The position numbers were made by a program, and so were the translations under genes. A stretch of 64,000 bases of DNA, taken from NCBI RefSeq assembly GCF_000876655.1, contig NZ_JYCN01000009.1, positions 271,833 to 335,832 of the forward strand, read 5' to 3'. This document shows, one piece after another, positions 25,168-37,451 of the stretch (position 1 is its first letter; the number at the start of each line of letters is the position of its first letter). This DNA comes from Arthrobacter sp. SPG23 (GTDB lineage: Bacteria; Actinomycetota; Actinomycetes; Actinomycetales; Micrococcaceae). The notes beneath the pieces are model-generated. The model was not told the origin of the DNA and ran no database searches. It saw only the letters and a program-made list of their open reading frames with translations.

Positions 25168-28004
25168 TTCTCCGCCTTCAGGAGCTGGGCATAGGGCTGA
25201 AGTTCGTGGGCGTTTTGAAGCTTTAGCCAGCGCAGGCCAAGCTCCTGGGCCCCCATCATGGTGGTGAAGTTGACATAGCGGTCAGACTCGGGCCGAGGGG
25301 GGAATATCCCGTTCCGCAGTGCCGACATGATGAGACCGGCGTCCGCTCGAAGCTGCTCGATGACGTCGTCAGTCACGTCGTAGCCGATCTTGGCGAAGCC
25401 GCCGGCCTTGGAGATGAACCAGTACTCCGCTGCGACGGGTGAGTGCGGGGCTGCGAGGGTCCGTGCAAACAGGCCGTAGACAGGAAGCTGGTAACGGGTA
25501 CCGTCTGCGGTGGGGTGGTTGTTGAGCGGCTTGAATTTGTCGGCCTTGCCGGTTTTGTAATCGATGACCTTGACGGTGCCGTCGACATTCCGGTCGATCC
25601 GGTCCACCTTTCCCCGGAACCGGACCACAGTGCCGTCGTCGAAGGTCAGCTCGACCGGCGGGTAGCTGTCGGTGTCCTCCGGCCCGAAGCTGGCCTCCTC
25701 AGCGAGGTAGCTCCAGCCCTCGGCGGACCGGGCATCATCGTCAGCCAGAACCCGTTCCAGGTCCTGGCGGATCATGGCCTGGTTCCGCTCCCAGATGTGA
25801 CGGAGCCACGCCGGGTTGGCGAATTCCGCAAAGGCAGCAGTGGCAAGCTCCGTGAGGCGGCTCGACGACGGTGGAAGCCCGTCCTTGGTGATGCTGCGGA
25901 CGTAGTCTTCCAGCACTTGGTGAACGAGGATGCCTCGCTGCTGTGGCGAAATCTGAACCTCCAGTTCGACGTCCTCCAGGATGCTCACCTTAAGAACGTG
26001 CTTTAGGAAGTAGCTGAAGGGACTTGTCACCCAGTCCTCGAGGCGGGTCGGGGACAACGCCCTCTCGGAATCAACGATGGTTCCGGCGTGAGCGCCGAGG
26101 TTGCCATTGAACCTGGAGAAGATGCCGTCGCGCCGGTCGCGGGTGACGTCAAGTGCGCGCTGCAGCGCAGCATCCATGCGAAACGCCGCTGAGCGGTCCT
26201 CCGCGCTGAGGATGTGGCGCAGCCTCCACTCCTGGGCAGTCGGCGGGAGGGCAGCCGATGCGGGGGCGCCGTTCTCGATGCCATGGGCAAAGGAATGCAG
26301 TTCCTTATAAGACTTGGCGGTGATCCATCGGGAGATCTGATAACTGCCGGATCCGCGCAGGTCGCCGCGGGGGCAGGTGATGATCCGTTCGGATCCTGCG
26401 GCGAGGGCGGCGAAAAACTGTTCCCTGCTGGCTTCTGCACGCTGCTCCACAGTGGGGAGGTTCCCGCCCATCATGGTCCGGACACTGTCCGGCAGGAGCG
26501 GGTTTTCCCTGATTCTTGCCGGTGCAAGCCCTTCCGCCGCGCCAAGCAGGAACAGGGAATCCAGATCCCTGGCGACGGCGTCGGCGTAGCTGCCGATGAC
26601 GACGCCGGTGCCGCTTTTCCCGGTCCAGCCGCCCTTCGCAGCGATCCCGTCTTCCATTGCGCTGCGGATGAGCGAGGGGGTGGGCGGCAGGCCGACGAGG
26701 TCGAGGTGGCTGAGGTCGCGGGCGATCTGGGCCAACGCGTCGCGGGCAGCAGCCTTTTCCGGCCGTTCGGTGGTTGTCCGCGGGCCCATGAAGCCTTCAA
26801 GGAGTCGGACCAGCCCGGCTGATGCTTCGCTCCAGGTCGCGGCAGTCTGAATCTCACCAAGCCGAGAAACAAGGTCCGCCACAAAGGATCGCAGCGTTCC
26901 GAGCTGCTCCCGTTGACTGTCCCGGGTAGCGGATACCGTCTCACCGGTGCCTTCATCGGCGTCGTCTTCGACCGGGGGACTGGCGTGAAGCCTTTCGCAG
27001 ACGGCGCTGCTGGGCAGCTTTCCCGCCTGCCAGACGAACGTTCCTTCGGCGTGGATGTTCAGTATGGCCCGCATGTCCGGAGCCTGCGGGTCGAGCGTCA
27101 GCAGTTGCAGGAGGCCACGCGCGATCGGCGAGTCCGTAAGGCGGTGGGCCGCCGGACCAACGAAGGTTATGCCGGCCTGGCCAAGGCGCTGGGTCAGCAA
27201 AGCGGCGTACGGCTGCGAGGCCGAGTGGAATATCCCGATGCGATGGCCGGGCGTGCCCGCTGCCAGCCTCTCGACGACAAGGCGGACGACTGCGCGGACT
27301 TCGTCGTCAGCGTCGGAGGCGGTCATGAGAATAGTGCCTTCATCCCCGGTACCGGACGCCGTGACTCCTAGCATTCCGGCCTCTTCGAGGCTCCTTCGGA
27401 AGGAAGAATCGGACGGATGCGCTTCGGTGCCCGGCATGAAGCCTATGACGGTGCCAAGCCGTCGCATCGCCGCCTGGGTTCCAAGTTTGCGGCCAGCGAG
27501 AGTGAAGGCTTCATGGTCCGTGTACCAGCGCGGGCCGAGCACCTCCGTGGCTTTGCCGTGGATCCGCAGCACTTCATGCATGAGCTTGGGCAGCGCCGGG
27601 GCGGAGGGGCCAGGTACGGCGTCCAGTAGCTCCGCCGTCTTGGCTATGGCTCGGGCAGTAGCGGGCTGTTCGGCGACATCTTTGAAGAGGCCTGGATTAT
27701 CGATCAGGACCTTGCTGACCGCTCCAAGCCTGAGGACCGGTAGGAGCGGACGTTTCCCCGCCAGGGCGGGGTCGTCGGCGATGAGTTCGGTTGCCAGATC
27801 CTTCAGAGTGACTGCCTTGATGCCCGCACTTCCTGCGCCCGCGTTGAGGGTCCTGCCGAGGAACCTGGTGACATCCAGCCCGGACGCATGGGACGGGACC
27901 AGCACGGTGACGGGGGCAAGCGGATCCGCGGCCTGCGCCCGGCTAATCATTGCTGCAAGCTCGGCCAGAGCATCGCTCACCGACGGAAAAGTACTGCAGG
28001 TCAT
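25164..28004 (-). CDS. AddB-like PD-(D/E)XK nuclease subunit
   Basis: A 946-aa partner of the AddA-like protein. The start ATG 28004 has GAGGGG 6 nt upstream; the frame extends to 28043 but without an SD. The N-terminus has a helicase-like fold without a working P-loop (VTVLVPSHASGLDVTRFLG), as in AddB. The C-terminal nuclease shows VDRIDRNVDG, VIDYKTGKADKF and RYQLPVYGLF, with the D and YKTG of the PD-(D/E)XK core. I do not see the four-cysteine Fe-S cluster typical of many AddB nucleases. The predicted role is with AddA-like in end resection or degradation of linear DNA. It is 57 nt downstream of the membrane protein gene. Confidence 0.8.
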   Translation of the reverse strand: MTCSTFPSVSDALAELAAMISRAQAADPLAPVTVLVPSHASGLDVTRFLGRTLNAGAGSAGIKAVTLKDLATELIADDPALAGKRPLLPVLRLGAVSKVLIDNPGLFKDVAEQPATARAIAKTAELLDAVPGPSAPALPKLMHEVLRIHGKATEVLGPRWYTDHEAFTLAGRKLGTQAAMRRLGTVIGFMPGTEAHPSDSSFRRSLEEAGMLGVTASGTGDEGTILMTASDADDEVRAVVRLVVERLAAGTPGHRIGIFHSASQPYAALLTQRLGQAGITFVGPAAHRLTDSPIARGLLQLLTLDPQAPDMRAILNIHAEGTFVWQAGKLPSSAVCERLHASPPVEDDADEGTGETVSATRDSQREQLGTLRSFVADLVSRLGEIQTAATWSEASAGLVRLLEGFMGPRTTTERPEKAAARDALAQIARDLSHLDLVGLPPTPSLIRSAMEDGIAAKGGWTGKSGTGVVIGSYADAVARDLDSLFLLGAAEGLAPARIRENPLLPDSVRTMMGGNLPTVEQRAEASREQFFAALAAGSERIITCPRGDLRGSGSYQISRWITAKSYKELHSFAHGIENGAPASAALPPTAQEWRLRHILSAEDRSAAFRMDAALQRALDVTRDRRDGIFSRFNGNLGAHAGTIVDSERALSPTRLEDWVTSPFSYFLKHVLKVSILEDVELEVQISPQQRGILVHQVLEDYVRSITKDGLPPSSSRLTELATAAFAEFANPAWLRHIWERNQAMIRQDLERVLADDDARSAEGWSYLAEEASFGPEDTDSYPPVELTFDDGTVVRFRGKVDRIDRNVDGTVKVIDYKTGKADKFKPLNNHPTADGTRYQLPVYGLFARTLAAPHSPVAAEYWFISKAGGFAKIGYDVTDDVIEQLRADAGLIMSALRNGIFPPRPESDRYVNFTTMMGAQELGLRWLKLQNAHELQPYAQLLKAEK

Positions 28005-28061
28005 GCTGTCCCCCTCATCCTGACATCTCACACAACATAGCAACCGGCAACGACAAAACTG

Positions 28062-28652
28062 CTACGAAGCTCCCGAGCCGCTATCTCCGCCTGCTTCTGC
28101 TGCGGCACCAAGCAGACGGTCAAAACTCGATATTCCATAATCAGGCGGCGTGACGGTGACGATGACTCGCGTCGTCCGGACCGCGTTGTTTACCCGTTTC
28201 ACCACCGGATTCCGGGCTGGCACTGGCGGCTGCTCGCTGATTGCCTGAAGCTCTACCCCGGGAACACCGTTGACGAGCAACGGGAGGGGCTTGCCGTTTT
28301 CGATCAGCGCCCTGAACTGATGGGCGGATAGATTGTGGGTGGAATTTCCGGTCAGCCCCGCGACTATGTCGTTCACTCTTGCGGTGATACTGTTCAGGAA
28401 TTTTTGTTCGGCGGAGGCTTTTCCTCTGATGGACAGAGCCGTGAAGACGATGGCGAAGACGGCGGTAAACAGAGTCACTGCTCCGAAACTTCTGAGTCCG
28501 GGCAAGAAGATCATCAGGATGAGGCACAGCACCGCACCGAGCAGGGCGAAGCCGATGAACATATTTCCGCCGTCCTGAGCGGGCCTGCCGCTCCACTGGT
28601 CGGAGGTGAAGCTGCTGATGACGCGCCGCTCCGGCTGGGCCTTTGGCATCAT
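28062..28652 (-). CDS. Two-TM membrane protein of unknown function
   Basis: A 196-aa protein with two adjacent hydrophobic segments (about residues 31-50 and 55-73) and a soluble C-terminal part of about 120 residues (FLNSITARVNDIVAGLTGN; later VVKRVNNAVRTTRVIVTVTPP). I recognise no family. It overlaps the preceding coiled-coil gene by 4 nt (ATGA), so the two are made together. It may anchor the cassette's complex to the membrane or act as an effector; this is inference from position. Confidence 0.6.
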   Translation of the reverse strand: MMPKAQPERRVISSFTSDQWSGRPAQDGGNMFIGFALLGAVLCLILMIFLPGLRSFGAVTLFTAVFAIVFTALSIRGKASAEQKFLNSITARVNDIVAGLTGNSTHNLSAHQFRALIENGKPLPLLVNGVPGVELQAISEQPPVPARNPVVKRVNNAVRTTRVIVTVTPPDYGISSFDRLLGAAAEAGGDSGSGAS

Positions 28653-29235
28653 TGCTCTCGTTTCGCTTCGAGTAAGGCCTCGGCTAACATGATGGCGTGC
28701 CGTGCATCCTGGAGATCGTTGCGCAGACTCGGGTCCGGGGTTGCCACTGCAGCTGCGTCCGCCGTCCCTGCAAGTTCTCCGATCGCCCTGCTGAGGTTTT
28801 CGCGCTCCTGCGTGAGCATCCGCGACGACGTCAGCTTCATTTTGCTCTTCTCCAGGCCGGCCAGGGATTTGTTGATCTCGTCGCGGAGGGTGCGGACCAC
28901 AGTTGATCGGTCGTCGATCCGCTGTGTGCGGTTCCGGAAGAGTGGCTCCATCTTCAGCGCAATCTCGTGGAGCTCGACCAAGGCAGCTTCCCGCTCGGGG
29001 ATCTTGGCAGAGTCAGTCAAGAGGGCAGAGCACCGCATAAGGCGGTCTTCCCAAAGCTGAAGGCCTGTGCTGTTCTGCCGAAACAGCAGAGTCAGGATCT
29101 CAACGGTTTTGTCCAGGCCGTTGCGTCGAACCGTGAGTTTGGCGCTGGCGGCATCGAGGCGTCCGATGAACTCGTCATAGTTGTCCACTTTTGCTGTGGT
29201 CTTGGCTGACCACGCTGGCTTCCTGGGCGCCGCCA

Positions 29236-29236
<1 letters not shown>
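28649..29236 (-). CDS. Coiled-coil helical protein of unknown function
   Basis: A 195-aa, almost wholly helical and charged protein (VDNYDEFIGRLDAASAKL, EREAALVELHEIALKM, LRDEINKSLAGLEKSKMK) with no membrane segment or catalytic motif. Its ATG 29236 overlaps the stop of the sigma-helicase gene by one base (TGATG), and its end overlaps the next gene by 4 nt. The tight coupling suggests a structural partner of the sigma-helicase, possibly an anti-sigma or adaptor. There is no sequence proof. Confidence 0.6.
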
Positions 29237-31791
<2,555 letters not shown>

Positions 31792-31871
31792 TTCATCCCC
31801 CATTGGACGGTTCTGAATCTAGTGACTGGAGACTATGCGGTGGCTCCGACAATTAACGTGAGCGCCATCAC

Positions 31872-33557
31872 CTAGAGATCCTGCAGCACCGGACTCCACG
31901 CCTGCGCACGTGACAACGCCACCTTCAGCTCCCGGCCGCCGGCCTCCTCCAGCAAGCCCGAGTCGCCAACAACCACCAGCAGGCTCCTGGCCCGGGACAG
32001 CCCGACGTAGAGCTGCTCGGCCGCCCGGTCCATGTCCTTGAAGCCGTTGACGCACAGGACCACCACGGACCGTTCCAGCCCCTTGAAGCCCAGGACGTGG
32101 CCGTAAAATTCGGCTTCACCGGCGTGGAATTCGCTCCAGTAGTCTTCGGTGGCGCCGCGCTCGAAGAAGTCGAGGTGCACCGGATGCCGTTCCTTGGTGG
32201 TGAGGAGGGCGATCTGGTTGTTGGCCCAGCCTTCGGCGATGAGGGCGTCCACGCAGTCTCCGGCGACGTTGAGGGCCTCGCCGGTAGGGCAGTCGACGAA
32301 CCGGACCGGCAAACCCGTGCTGCCGCGGGGAGTAAAGTGCTCGCCGGCAAAGGGCCTGAAAGTTTCGGCGATTTTTCGGGTGTTGCGGAGGTTCTCATCA
32401 ATGTGGATGGGCACCAAGGCGGCCATCGGGCCGGAGGTGAGGTCCGCCGTCGCGCCGCCCCACCGGCGGTAGACGTCCTGGCGGTCATCCATGAAGGCGT
32501 ACACCTCGCCGCCGTCAGGGTCCTTCGTGCAGGCGAGCAGCGCCTCCCACCACAGCGGGGCGAAGTCCTGGGCTTCGTCGACGACGACGGCATCCAGCCG
32601 CTCGTGCGGCTTCATGGTTGCTGCCAGTTCCTTCAGCAGGAGGGGCATCTCCACGTCGAAGTACTCCTGCCCCGATCCGTCCGGAACCCCCAGCCCGCGC
32701 ACGTATTCGTGGAACTCGCCGGTGAACACGGGCTTGGCCTGGCGCCAGGTGGAAACACGGTCCTGCAGGTACTGCCCGAGCCCCTTGTTGTAGCAGAAGA
32801 GGCCGACGCGTTTGCCCCGCCTGCTGAGCAGGCGCGCCTTCTCCACGGCCAACCAGGTCTTCCCGCTGCCGGCACCGCCGGTGAACCGGATCCGGGGGAG
32901 TGAACGGGTTGCTTGCAGCAGGACGGCCTGACGCTCCGTGAGGTGGTCCTGGGCGTCTTCATCCTCCTGGGGATTGCCGGAGGGCCCGACGGCGGCGTCC
33001 AGGTTTCCGCTTAGCTTGCGGACGATGCGCTCAAGGAAGACCGGAGCCAGCGGGGAGGCCCCGCCACCTTCGTTTTCTATCGCCCGGCGGACAAGCTCGG
33101 CGGGGGACTGGCTGTCGGTCTGGTCCAGGATGAGCGAGCGGGGGCAACCAGCCATGGCCCAATCGGTGGGAACTTTGGTGTACGGCAGGCTGACCATGTA
33201 GGCGCAGCGGCTGCTGAGGCGCGAACCGAGTTGGTCCTCGAGCCAGTTCTTGAGAGCATGCAGCGAGCTTTGCGACTGCGCCACCGGGCTCAGTATCTTG
33301 CGCTTGTTGTTCCGGTCCGATTGGTACCACTGGCCGTCGGCGATGGTGACCTGGCCGCCTTTGACCTCGATGGCCGCCATGCCCACTCCGGGCCAGAGGA
33401 CGAGGACGTCGATTTCGTATTCTTTCCGGCCGTCGCGTATGTGCACGGAATGGGCCAGGACAACGTCATCAGGAAGGCTTTTCTTCAGTGCGTCCCAGAC
33501 GGCCTTTTCTGCCAACTGCCCCTCGCCGAATTCCGGTTCCTCCGGTATGCACCTCAT
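31872..33557 (-). CDS. NERD domain-containing UvrD-like helicase/NTPase
   Basis: A 561-aa protein. An N-terminal NERD domain, a nuclease-related PD-(D/E)XK fold, has EIDVLVLWPG (Asp50) and AAIEVKGG (Glu64, Lys66), so its catalytic residues are intact. The C-terminal SF1-type NTPase has GGAGSGKTWLA (about residue 227), VVVDEAQDFAPLWW, and the closing LYVGLSRARSLLVVVG typical of UvrD-like helicases. The start ATG 33557 follows a GGGGGG SD. It lies 80 nt upstream of the sigma-helicase gene on the same strand and is probably the first gene of the cassette. It is likely a DNA-end or branched-DNA processing enzyme. Confidence 0.85.
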   Translation of the reverse strand: MRCIPEEPEFGEGQLAEKAVWDALKKSLPDDVVLAHSVHIRDGRKEYEIDVLVLWPGVGMAAIEVKGGQVTIADGQWYQSDRNNKRKILSPVAQSQSSLHALKNWLEDQLGSRLSSRCAYMVSLPYTKVPTDWAMAGCPRSLILDQTDSQSPAELVRRAIENEGGGASPLAPVFLERIVRKLSGNLDAAVGPSGNPQEDEDAQDHLTERQAVLLQATRSLPRIRFTGGAGSGKTWLAVEKARLLSRRGKRVGLFCYNKGLGQYLQDRVSTWRQAKPVFTGEFHEYVRGLGVPDGSGQEYFDVEMPLLLKELAATMKPHERLDAVVVDEAQDFAPLWWEALLACTKDPDGGEVYAFMDDRQDVYRRWGGATADLTSGPMAALVPIHIDENLRNTRKIAETFRPFAGEHFTPRGSTGLPVRFVDCPTGEALNVAGDCVDALIAEGWANNQIALLTTKERHPVHLDFFERGATEDYWSEFHAGEAEFYGHVLGFKGLERSVVVLCVNGFKDMDRAAEQLYVGLSRARSLLVVVGDSGLLEEAGGRELKVALSRAQAWSPVLQDL

Positions 33558-33898
33558 TGTTGCCCCCCACACTGTTGAACCGGCTGTCCGGTTTGCGCTG
33601 TTCCAACGTTAGCGGAGAGGCTTGTTCATGGAAGTAGCCGGTGATGGGTCTTTGCTTCGTCAGACCTGATGGCTCCGGGTTCTGGCGAACTCGGCTAATT
33701 CGTCGGAGAAAGCTGCGAGGAGGACTGAGGCGCGGTGCGGACGGGGCCGCCGGCTTCAATGCCGCCAGATACTCGGACGCCGTGGCAGGTGCATCCGTTC
33801 GCCGGGGCGATAGGGGAAGGTTTCAGTGCTGGGCGGTCGGTGGTCCGAGTTGCCTGGGCCGCAGCAAGGGGCGCCATGTAGGTGCGGTCTTCTCATGG
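33558..33898. other. Intergenic region upstream of the NERD-helicase gene
   Basis: About 340 nt with no convincing gene. It must hold the promoter for the minus-strand cassette. Short frames on both strands have no family-like content. Confidence 0.35.
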
Positions 33899-34768
33899 CT
33901 AAGACTGCCCACGCCTCAGGGGCCCCACCTCTTTCGACCTTTCGATCCTCAGTGGCACACACTCGCCATCGGCTCGACGTCCCCCGAGAATCATCCCAAG
34001 CCCAGCCAAGGATTCACGTTCGAGAAGCGACGGATTCTTCTCAAGCATCGATGTGATGGTCTCCCCAACCTGCTGGGGTGTAAGCGCCACCATTGCGGCT
34101 TTCAAACTCAGTGGATCACCATCGTCCTCGATTTCGGCATTACGTAGCATTCTCATCTGCTCTTCACTGAACGCCCTGGCCAGTAGAGCTACAACAAAGC
34201 GTTGCCGCGCCTCTTCGCTGCTCATGCGGGCTCGATAATCCTTGAACGCAACTTCCAGTTCTGTGGAGGAATCTTCACGTACAGGTTCAGCCGCGGGGAC
34301 CATTTCAACGGGGGCGTCGCTGCGCTCGGGTTTCCGAGTTCCGGTAAATCTGTTCCACGTCGACTTCACGGTCAGAAGCGTATTGTCGCTTGTCGACTTC
34401 ACGGCCAGGAGTGCAGTATTGCCTGCCGACTTCAGGCCCGGAATTGCTCTGCCCTGCCACCATCTCTTGACGTGCGGCGCAGCTGCAGCTGCAACGATGA
34501 TTCCGAGGCGAACTAGGGCCTCAAGCGCCTCGTCGAGTTCCTTGTCCGCAAGTTCGCGGCCCTCTTTTGGCCTCGAATCCGAAACATACACGTACTCAAT
34601 GTAAGGCGAATCCGATTCGTCCTTGGCCGGCTCAAATAGCTCCGCATGACCAACGAGACCATTCGTTTCATTGTCAAAGAGATGCGCGCGATAGGCGCCA
34701 TCAGTGTCTCTTGAAAACCCGAGATGCTGCCCGTCGGGAACTTCAACATCGAGTCTTTTCCTAGCCAT
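33899..34768 (-). CDS. Uncharacterised protein with an 11-aa tandem repeat
   Basis: A 289-aa protein with an SD-like GAAGGCG before ATG 34768. It opens with a beta-rich domain (HLGFSRDTDGAYRAHLFDNE), then one hydrophobic segment (about 88-101, RLGIIVAAAAAPHV). An 11-residue repeat follows (NTALLAVKSTS, DNTLLTVKSTW). A charged helical domain forms the C-terminus (EEARQRFVVALLARAFSEEQM; LTPQQVGETITSMLEKNP). I recognise no family. Membrane association is possible. It stands between the helicase cassette and the RNase H gene. Confidence 0.6.
   Translation of the reverse strand: MARKRLDVEVPDGQHLGFSRDTDGAYRAHLFDNETNGLVGHAELFEPAKDESDSPYIEYVYVSDSRPKEGRELADKELDEALEALVRLGIIVAAAAAPHVKRWWQGRAIPGLKSAGNTALLAVKSTSDNTLLTVKSTWNRFTGTRKPERSDAPVEMVPAAEPVREDSSTELEVAFKDYRARMSSEEARQRFVVALLARAFSEEQMRMLRNAEIEDDGDPLSLKAAMVALTPQQVGETITSMLEKNPSLLERESLAGLGMILGGRRADGECVPLRIERSKEVGPLRRGQS
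34359..34441. repeat. 33-bp tandem repeat inside the 289-aa hypothetical gene
   Basis: Two full copies (34359-34391 and 34392-34424) start with GTCGACTTCACGG, and a partial third begins at 34425 with GCCGACTTCA. The unit is a multiple of three, so copy changes add or remove 11 residues without a frameshift. Confidence 0.75.
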
Positions 34769-34961
34769 TGGTCGCCTTCATTTTGTCGAGATGCAAGTTG
34801 GGTACGCCTTGCGAGCTGACTTCCCGGGAAGTCCAGAAGCGCATGGCCGCTGTTGTCGAGCGGGACACGTTCTTTTGGAATCATGCTCCAACTCTACGTG
34901 CGGCCCCGGACGGGTTCAGGGATCGGGTGAGTACCACCTCCCAGCCTTCGTAACACCCTGC

Positions 34962-35861
34962 TCAGGCTGCCAGATCCAAATTCCCTTGTTCGACTATTCC
35001 AGCGACCATGCGCCAAGTGTCGTCTGCCGGAAGGCCGGCCTCCCTGTGCCTGCGGGCCATGACCGCCAGCCGGTCAGCAAGGATGTTCAGCCGGTGGTCC
35101 GCGTGGCCTTTGACCCAGAGGAACTGGACGTCGGCAACGGCGACCAGCGTCCGGATCCGCTGGACTTCGTCACGGCACGCCAACGTTGATCGTTCTCGAG
35201 GGGAGTCTCCCTCGCGGAGCATCCTCACGGCCGAGAGGTTGTCGGAGCAAACGGTGACTGAGCAGCGTCCATCCATGACGCCCGTGTACGCGTTCTTGGC
35301 TGCGCAAAGGGCCAGCCGGATCGCCCGCAGCTCGCTTTCCAGAATGCTTCCGCCGCTCACGGCCTTCAGGCCCGCTCGAAGCGGCTGCCCCTTGCCGAAA
35401 TCCAACACCCAGCCGTGTCCTGCCCAGGGAGTGCGGTGCCCCACCGAGGCGTCGGTGGCAATCTCCAGCCGGGAGAACACCGCATCGAGGCTTTCGGCGA
35501 TGGCCTTTTCCGTGGCCACCACACCAGCTGCCGGGGGATAGGAATGATCAACAGGAAGCCCAAGCTCCAGCAACCGTTCGGCCGCGGTATCCACCGCGGA
35601 AAAGACGGGTTCGCTCCGGTCCGGAACCAGTTCCACAAGGGCATGAACGGCCTCCGCGTATGCCTTGCCCCAGCGCGGTCCGGCTGCGGCCTCGGCGATC
35701 CAGCCGGAGCGCAATCCGATCACGGTTGATTCGACCGTTCTGGCCACGGCCCACAGGACAAGGCCCCGGCGCGGCGCGACAAGCACGGTAAGTCCGGAAC
35801 GCTTTGCAACGACCTCAGCGGCCGACTGGACTCGTCGCAGCGGCGGGGCGGGAAACGGCAT
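34962..35861 (-). CDS. RNase H-fold protein
   Basis: A 299-aa protein. The second half is a type I RNase H domain with all four acidic residues in place: Asp137 (IATDASVG), Glu177 (SILESELRAI), Asp207 (VCSDNLSAV) and Asp263 (ILADRLAVMA), plus the His of WVKGHADH. It should cut the RNA strand of RNA-DNA hybrids. The first 120 residues (LVLWAVARTVESTVIGL) are not recognised and differ from the usual RNase HI N-terminus. It is an extra, non-housekeeping type. The next gene lies 39 nt upstream on the same strand (its stop at 35901), so it may share that promoter. Confidence 0.78.
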   Translation of the reverse strand: MPFPAPPLRRVQSAAEVVAKRSGLTVLVAPRRGLVLWAVARTVESTVIGLRSGWIAEAAAGPRWGKAYAEAVHALVELVPDRSEPVFSAVDTAAERLLELGLPVDHSYPPAAGVVATEKAIAESLDAVFSRLEIATDASVGHRTPWAGHGWVLDFGKGQPLRAGLKAVSGGSILESELRAIRLALCAAKNAYTGVMDGRCSVTVCSDNLSAVRMLREGDSPRERSTLACRDEVQRIRTLVAVADVQFLWVKGHADHRLNILADRLAVMARRHREAGLPADDTWRMVAGIVEQGNLDLAA

Positions 35862-35900
35862 GTGGCCCTCCTTGGAACGGATGAACTGTTGCTGGGAAGG

Positions 35901-37451
35901 CTACAGACGGCCACTGACATTTTTCGCAGTCACGACCCCGCCAATGCCAGCTCTCGGCTGCAGCAGCGCACCGGCACCCCTCAGCACCCGCATGAACAGC
36001 TCATTCGGCCTTGCCGCCGACAACACCCGACGAACATCCTCCAACGCCTCCATCGGAGACACCCCGGCAACCGAAGCCCCATACAGCGCAGCCACCGTGG
36101 GCGTCCGAGACTCGGCCCGGACGCAGTGCAGCAGGACGGTCTTGCCCTCCGCACGGAAACGCTCGACGGCGGCCGCCGCCTCCCGCAGCACGAAAGCGGC
36201 ATGCGCGTTGTCCTCCTCAGTAGGAGAATCAACCACCCAGAACGTGGCGTGGTCGTCCGCCGCAACAGCAGGGACATCCAGCGTCCCCAGCCGGCACAGC
36301 GACACCACGGCGTCGATCCCCAGCTCCGCTACGCGGCCAAGCGAACCGACCCCGCCCAGCCACACGCCGTCGTCGTGCGGGTGCCGGACCAGCACGTCGG
36401 TGCGGCCCCACATGCTGTAGTCGTGGCGCTCTGCGCGCGGCCAGGACGCCGTCCGGCGGCCCTCGCCGCGGCCCAGCTCCATGCCCAGGACCATCAGGTC
36501 GCGGGCACGCATCCCTGGCCAGCCGTGCAGGCGCCGCCGCCATTCGAAGGGCACCGCCGTGTAGCCGTAGGCGGCGCCCAGCAGTCCGCCGGCGATCGCG
36601 GCCACCGTGTCGGTGTCCCGGCCGCCGCGTACCGCCTCCTCCAAGGCCGCCCGCAGGTGGGCCGGACCGGACGCCGATAATCCCGCGTAGTGGATGGCGC
36701 TCCACGCGCCCTGGAACGCCTCCACCACCCAGCCGTTGCGGGTGAAGTCCCGCGGACGGGACCGCTCCGCAACATCGATCCGCTCCAGCCACACCGAAAC
36801 CCGATCAGCAGGCAGCAGCGGCAGGCCCGCCCGGACGTCGAGCCGCCCGGTGAGCACAGAGTTCCGGATGGCAACGCACCAGAGGCCGCAGGCTTCCTGC
36901 GCGTCGGGGTCGGCGTGGGTCAGGGCGCTCATCACTCCCGCGGCGGCCATGAGCTCGGACGGCTCCCGGTCCAGGTACGCGAGGGCCAGCGGGGCCGTGC
37001 GCATCAGCGAGCCGTTGCCGGCGCTGCGGCTGGTGCGGGCGTGGAAGTCCGCGGCGGCGGCGCTGAAGTCGGCCGCGTGGACCTTGCTCCGCCCGGCAGC
37101 GGAAGCCAGACGGCGGGCTGCCGCGATGACAGAGCTGGTCTGGGCGCCCACGTCCTTCGCCTCCGCAGACCACGATGTCCAAGCCCGGACCACCATGGTC
37201 AGCGCGGCGGGGGAGGAGGACCCGGTGCCGGAAGCGGACTCCAGCAGCGCCTGGGCGATCGGGACGGCCATGGATGTGTCGTCGGTCCACTCGGCCGGCG
37301 CGAACCCGAACGGGCCGCCGCCCTTCATGGTCACTTCGGCACCGTCCGGCAGCGGTGCGCCGAACTCGTAGCCGGCTCCGAGGGCGTCGCCCGCGGCCAG
37401 GGCGACGAGGACGCCGGCCGCGCGGTCATTCTGCAAGGGGTTCAGTTTCAT
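35901..37451 (-). CDS. ADP-ribosylglycohydrolase fused to a dual-specificity phosphatase
   Basis: A 516-aa fusion. Residues about 1-330 are a DraG/ARH-type ADP-ribosylglycohydrolase with the metal-binding motifs GDALGAGYEFG, EWTDDTSM (Asp57, Asp58), AGNGSLMRTAPLAL and GGRDTDTVAAIAGG. These enzymes remove ADP-ribose from proteins, nucleic acids or small molecules. Residues about 370-500 are a cysteine phosphatase with LLHCVRAESRTP, a clean C-x5-R signature. The gene overlaps the ARPP-1-like gene by 4 nt (ATGA) and belongs to a module with a divergent NrtR-like regulator. The fusion could release ADP-ribose and then dephosphorylate a product such as ADP-ribose phosphate; this is inference. Confidence 0.85.
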   Translation of the reverse strand: MKLNPLQNDRAAGVLVALAAGDALGAGYEFGAPLPDGAEVTMKGGGPFGFAPAEWTDDTSMAVPIAQALLESASGTGSSSPAALTMVVRAWTSWSAEAKDVGAQTSSVIAAARRLASAAGRSKVHAADFSAAAADFHARTSRSAGNGSLMRTAPLALAYLDREPSELMAAAGVMSALTHADPDAQEACGLWCVAIRNSVLTGRLDVRAGLPLLPADRVSVWLERIDVAERSRPRDFTRNGWVVEAFQGAWSAIHYAGLSASGPAHLRAALEEAVRGGRDTDTVAAIAGGLLGAAYGYTAVPFEWRRRLHGWPGMRARDLMVLGMELGRGEGRRTASWPRAERHDYSMWGRTDVLVRHPHDDGVWLGGVGSLGRVAELGIDAVVSLCRLGTLDVPAVAADDHATFWVVDSPTEEDNAHAAFVLREAAAAVERFRAEGKTVLLHCVRAESRTPTVAALYGASVAGVSPMEALEDVRRVLSAARPNELFMRVLRGAGALLQPRAGIGGVVTAKNVSGRL

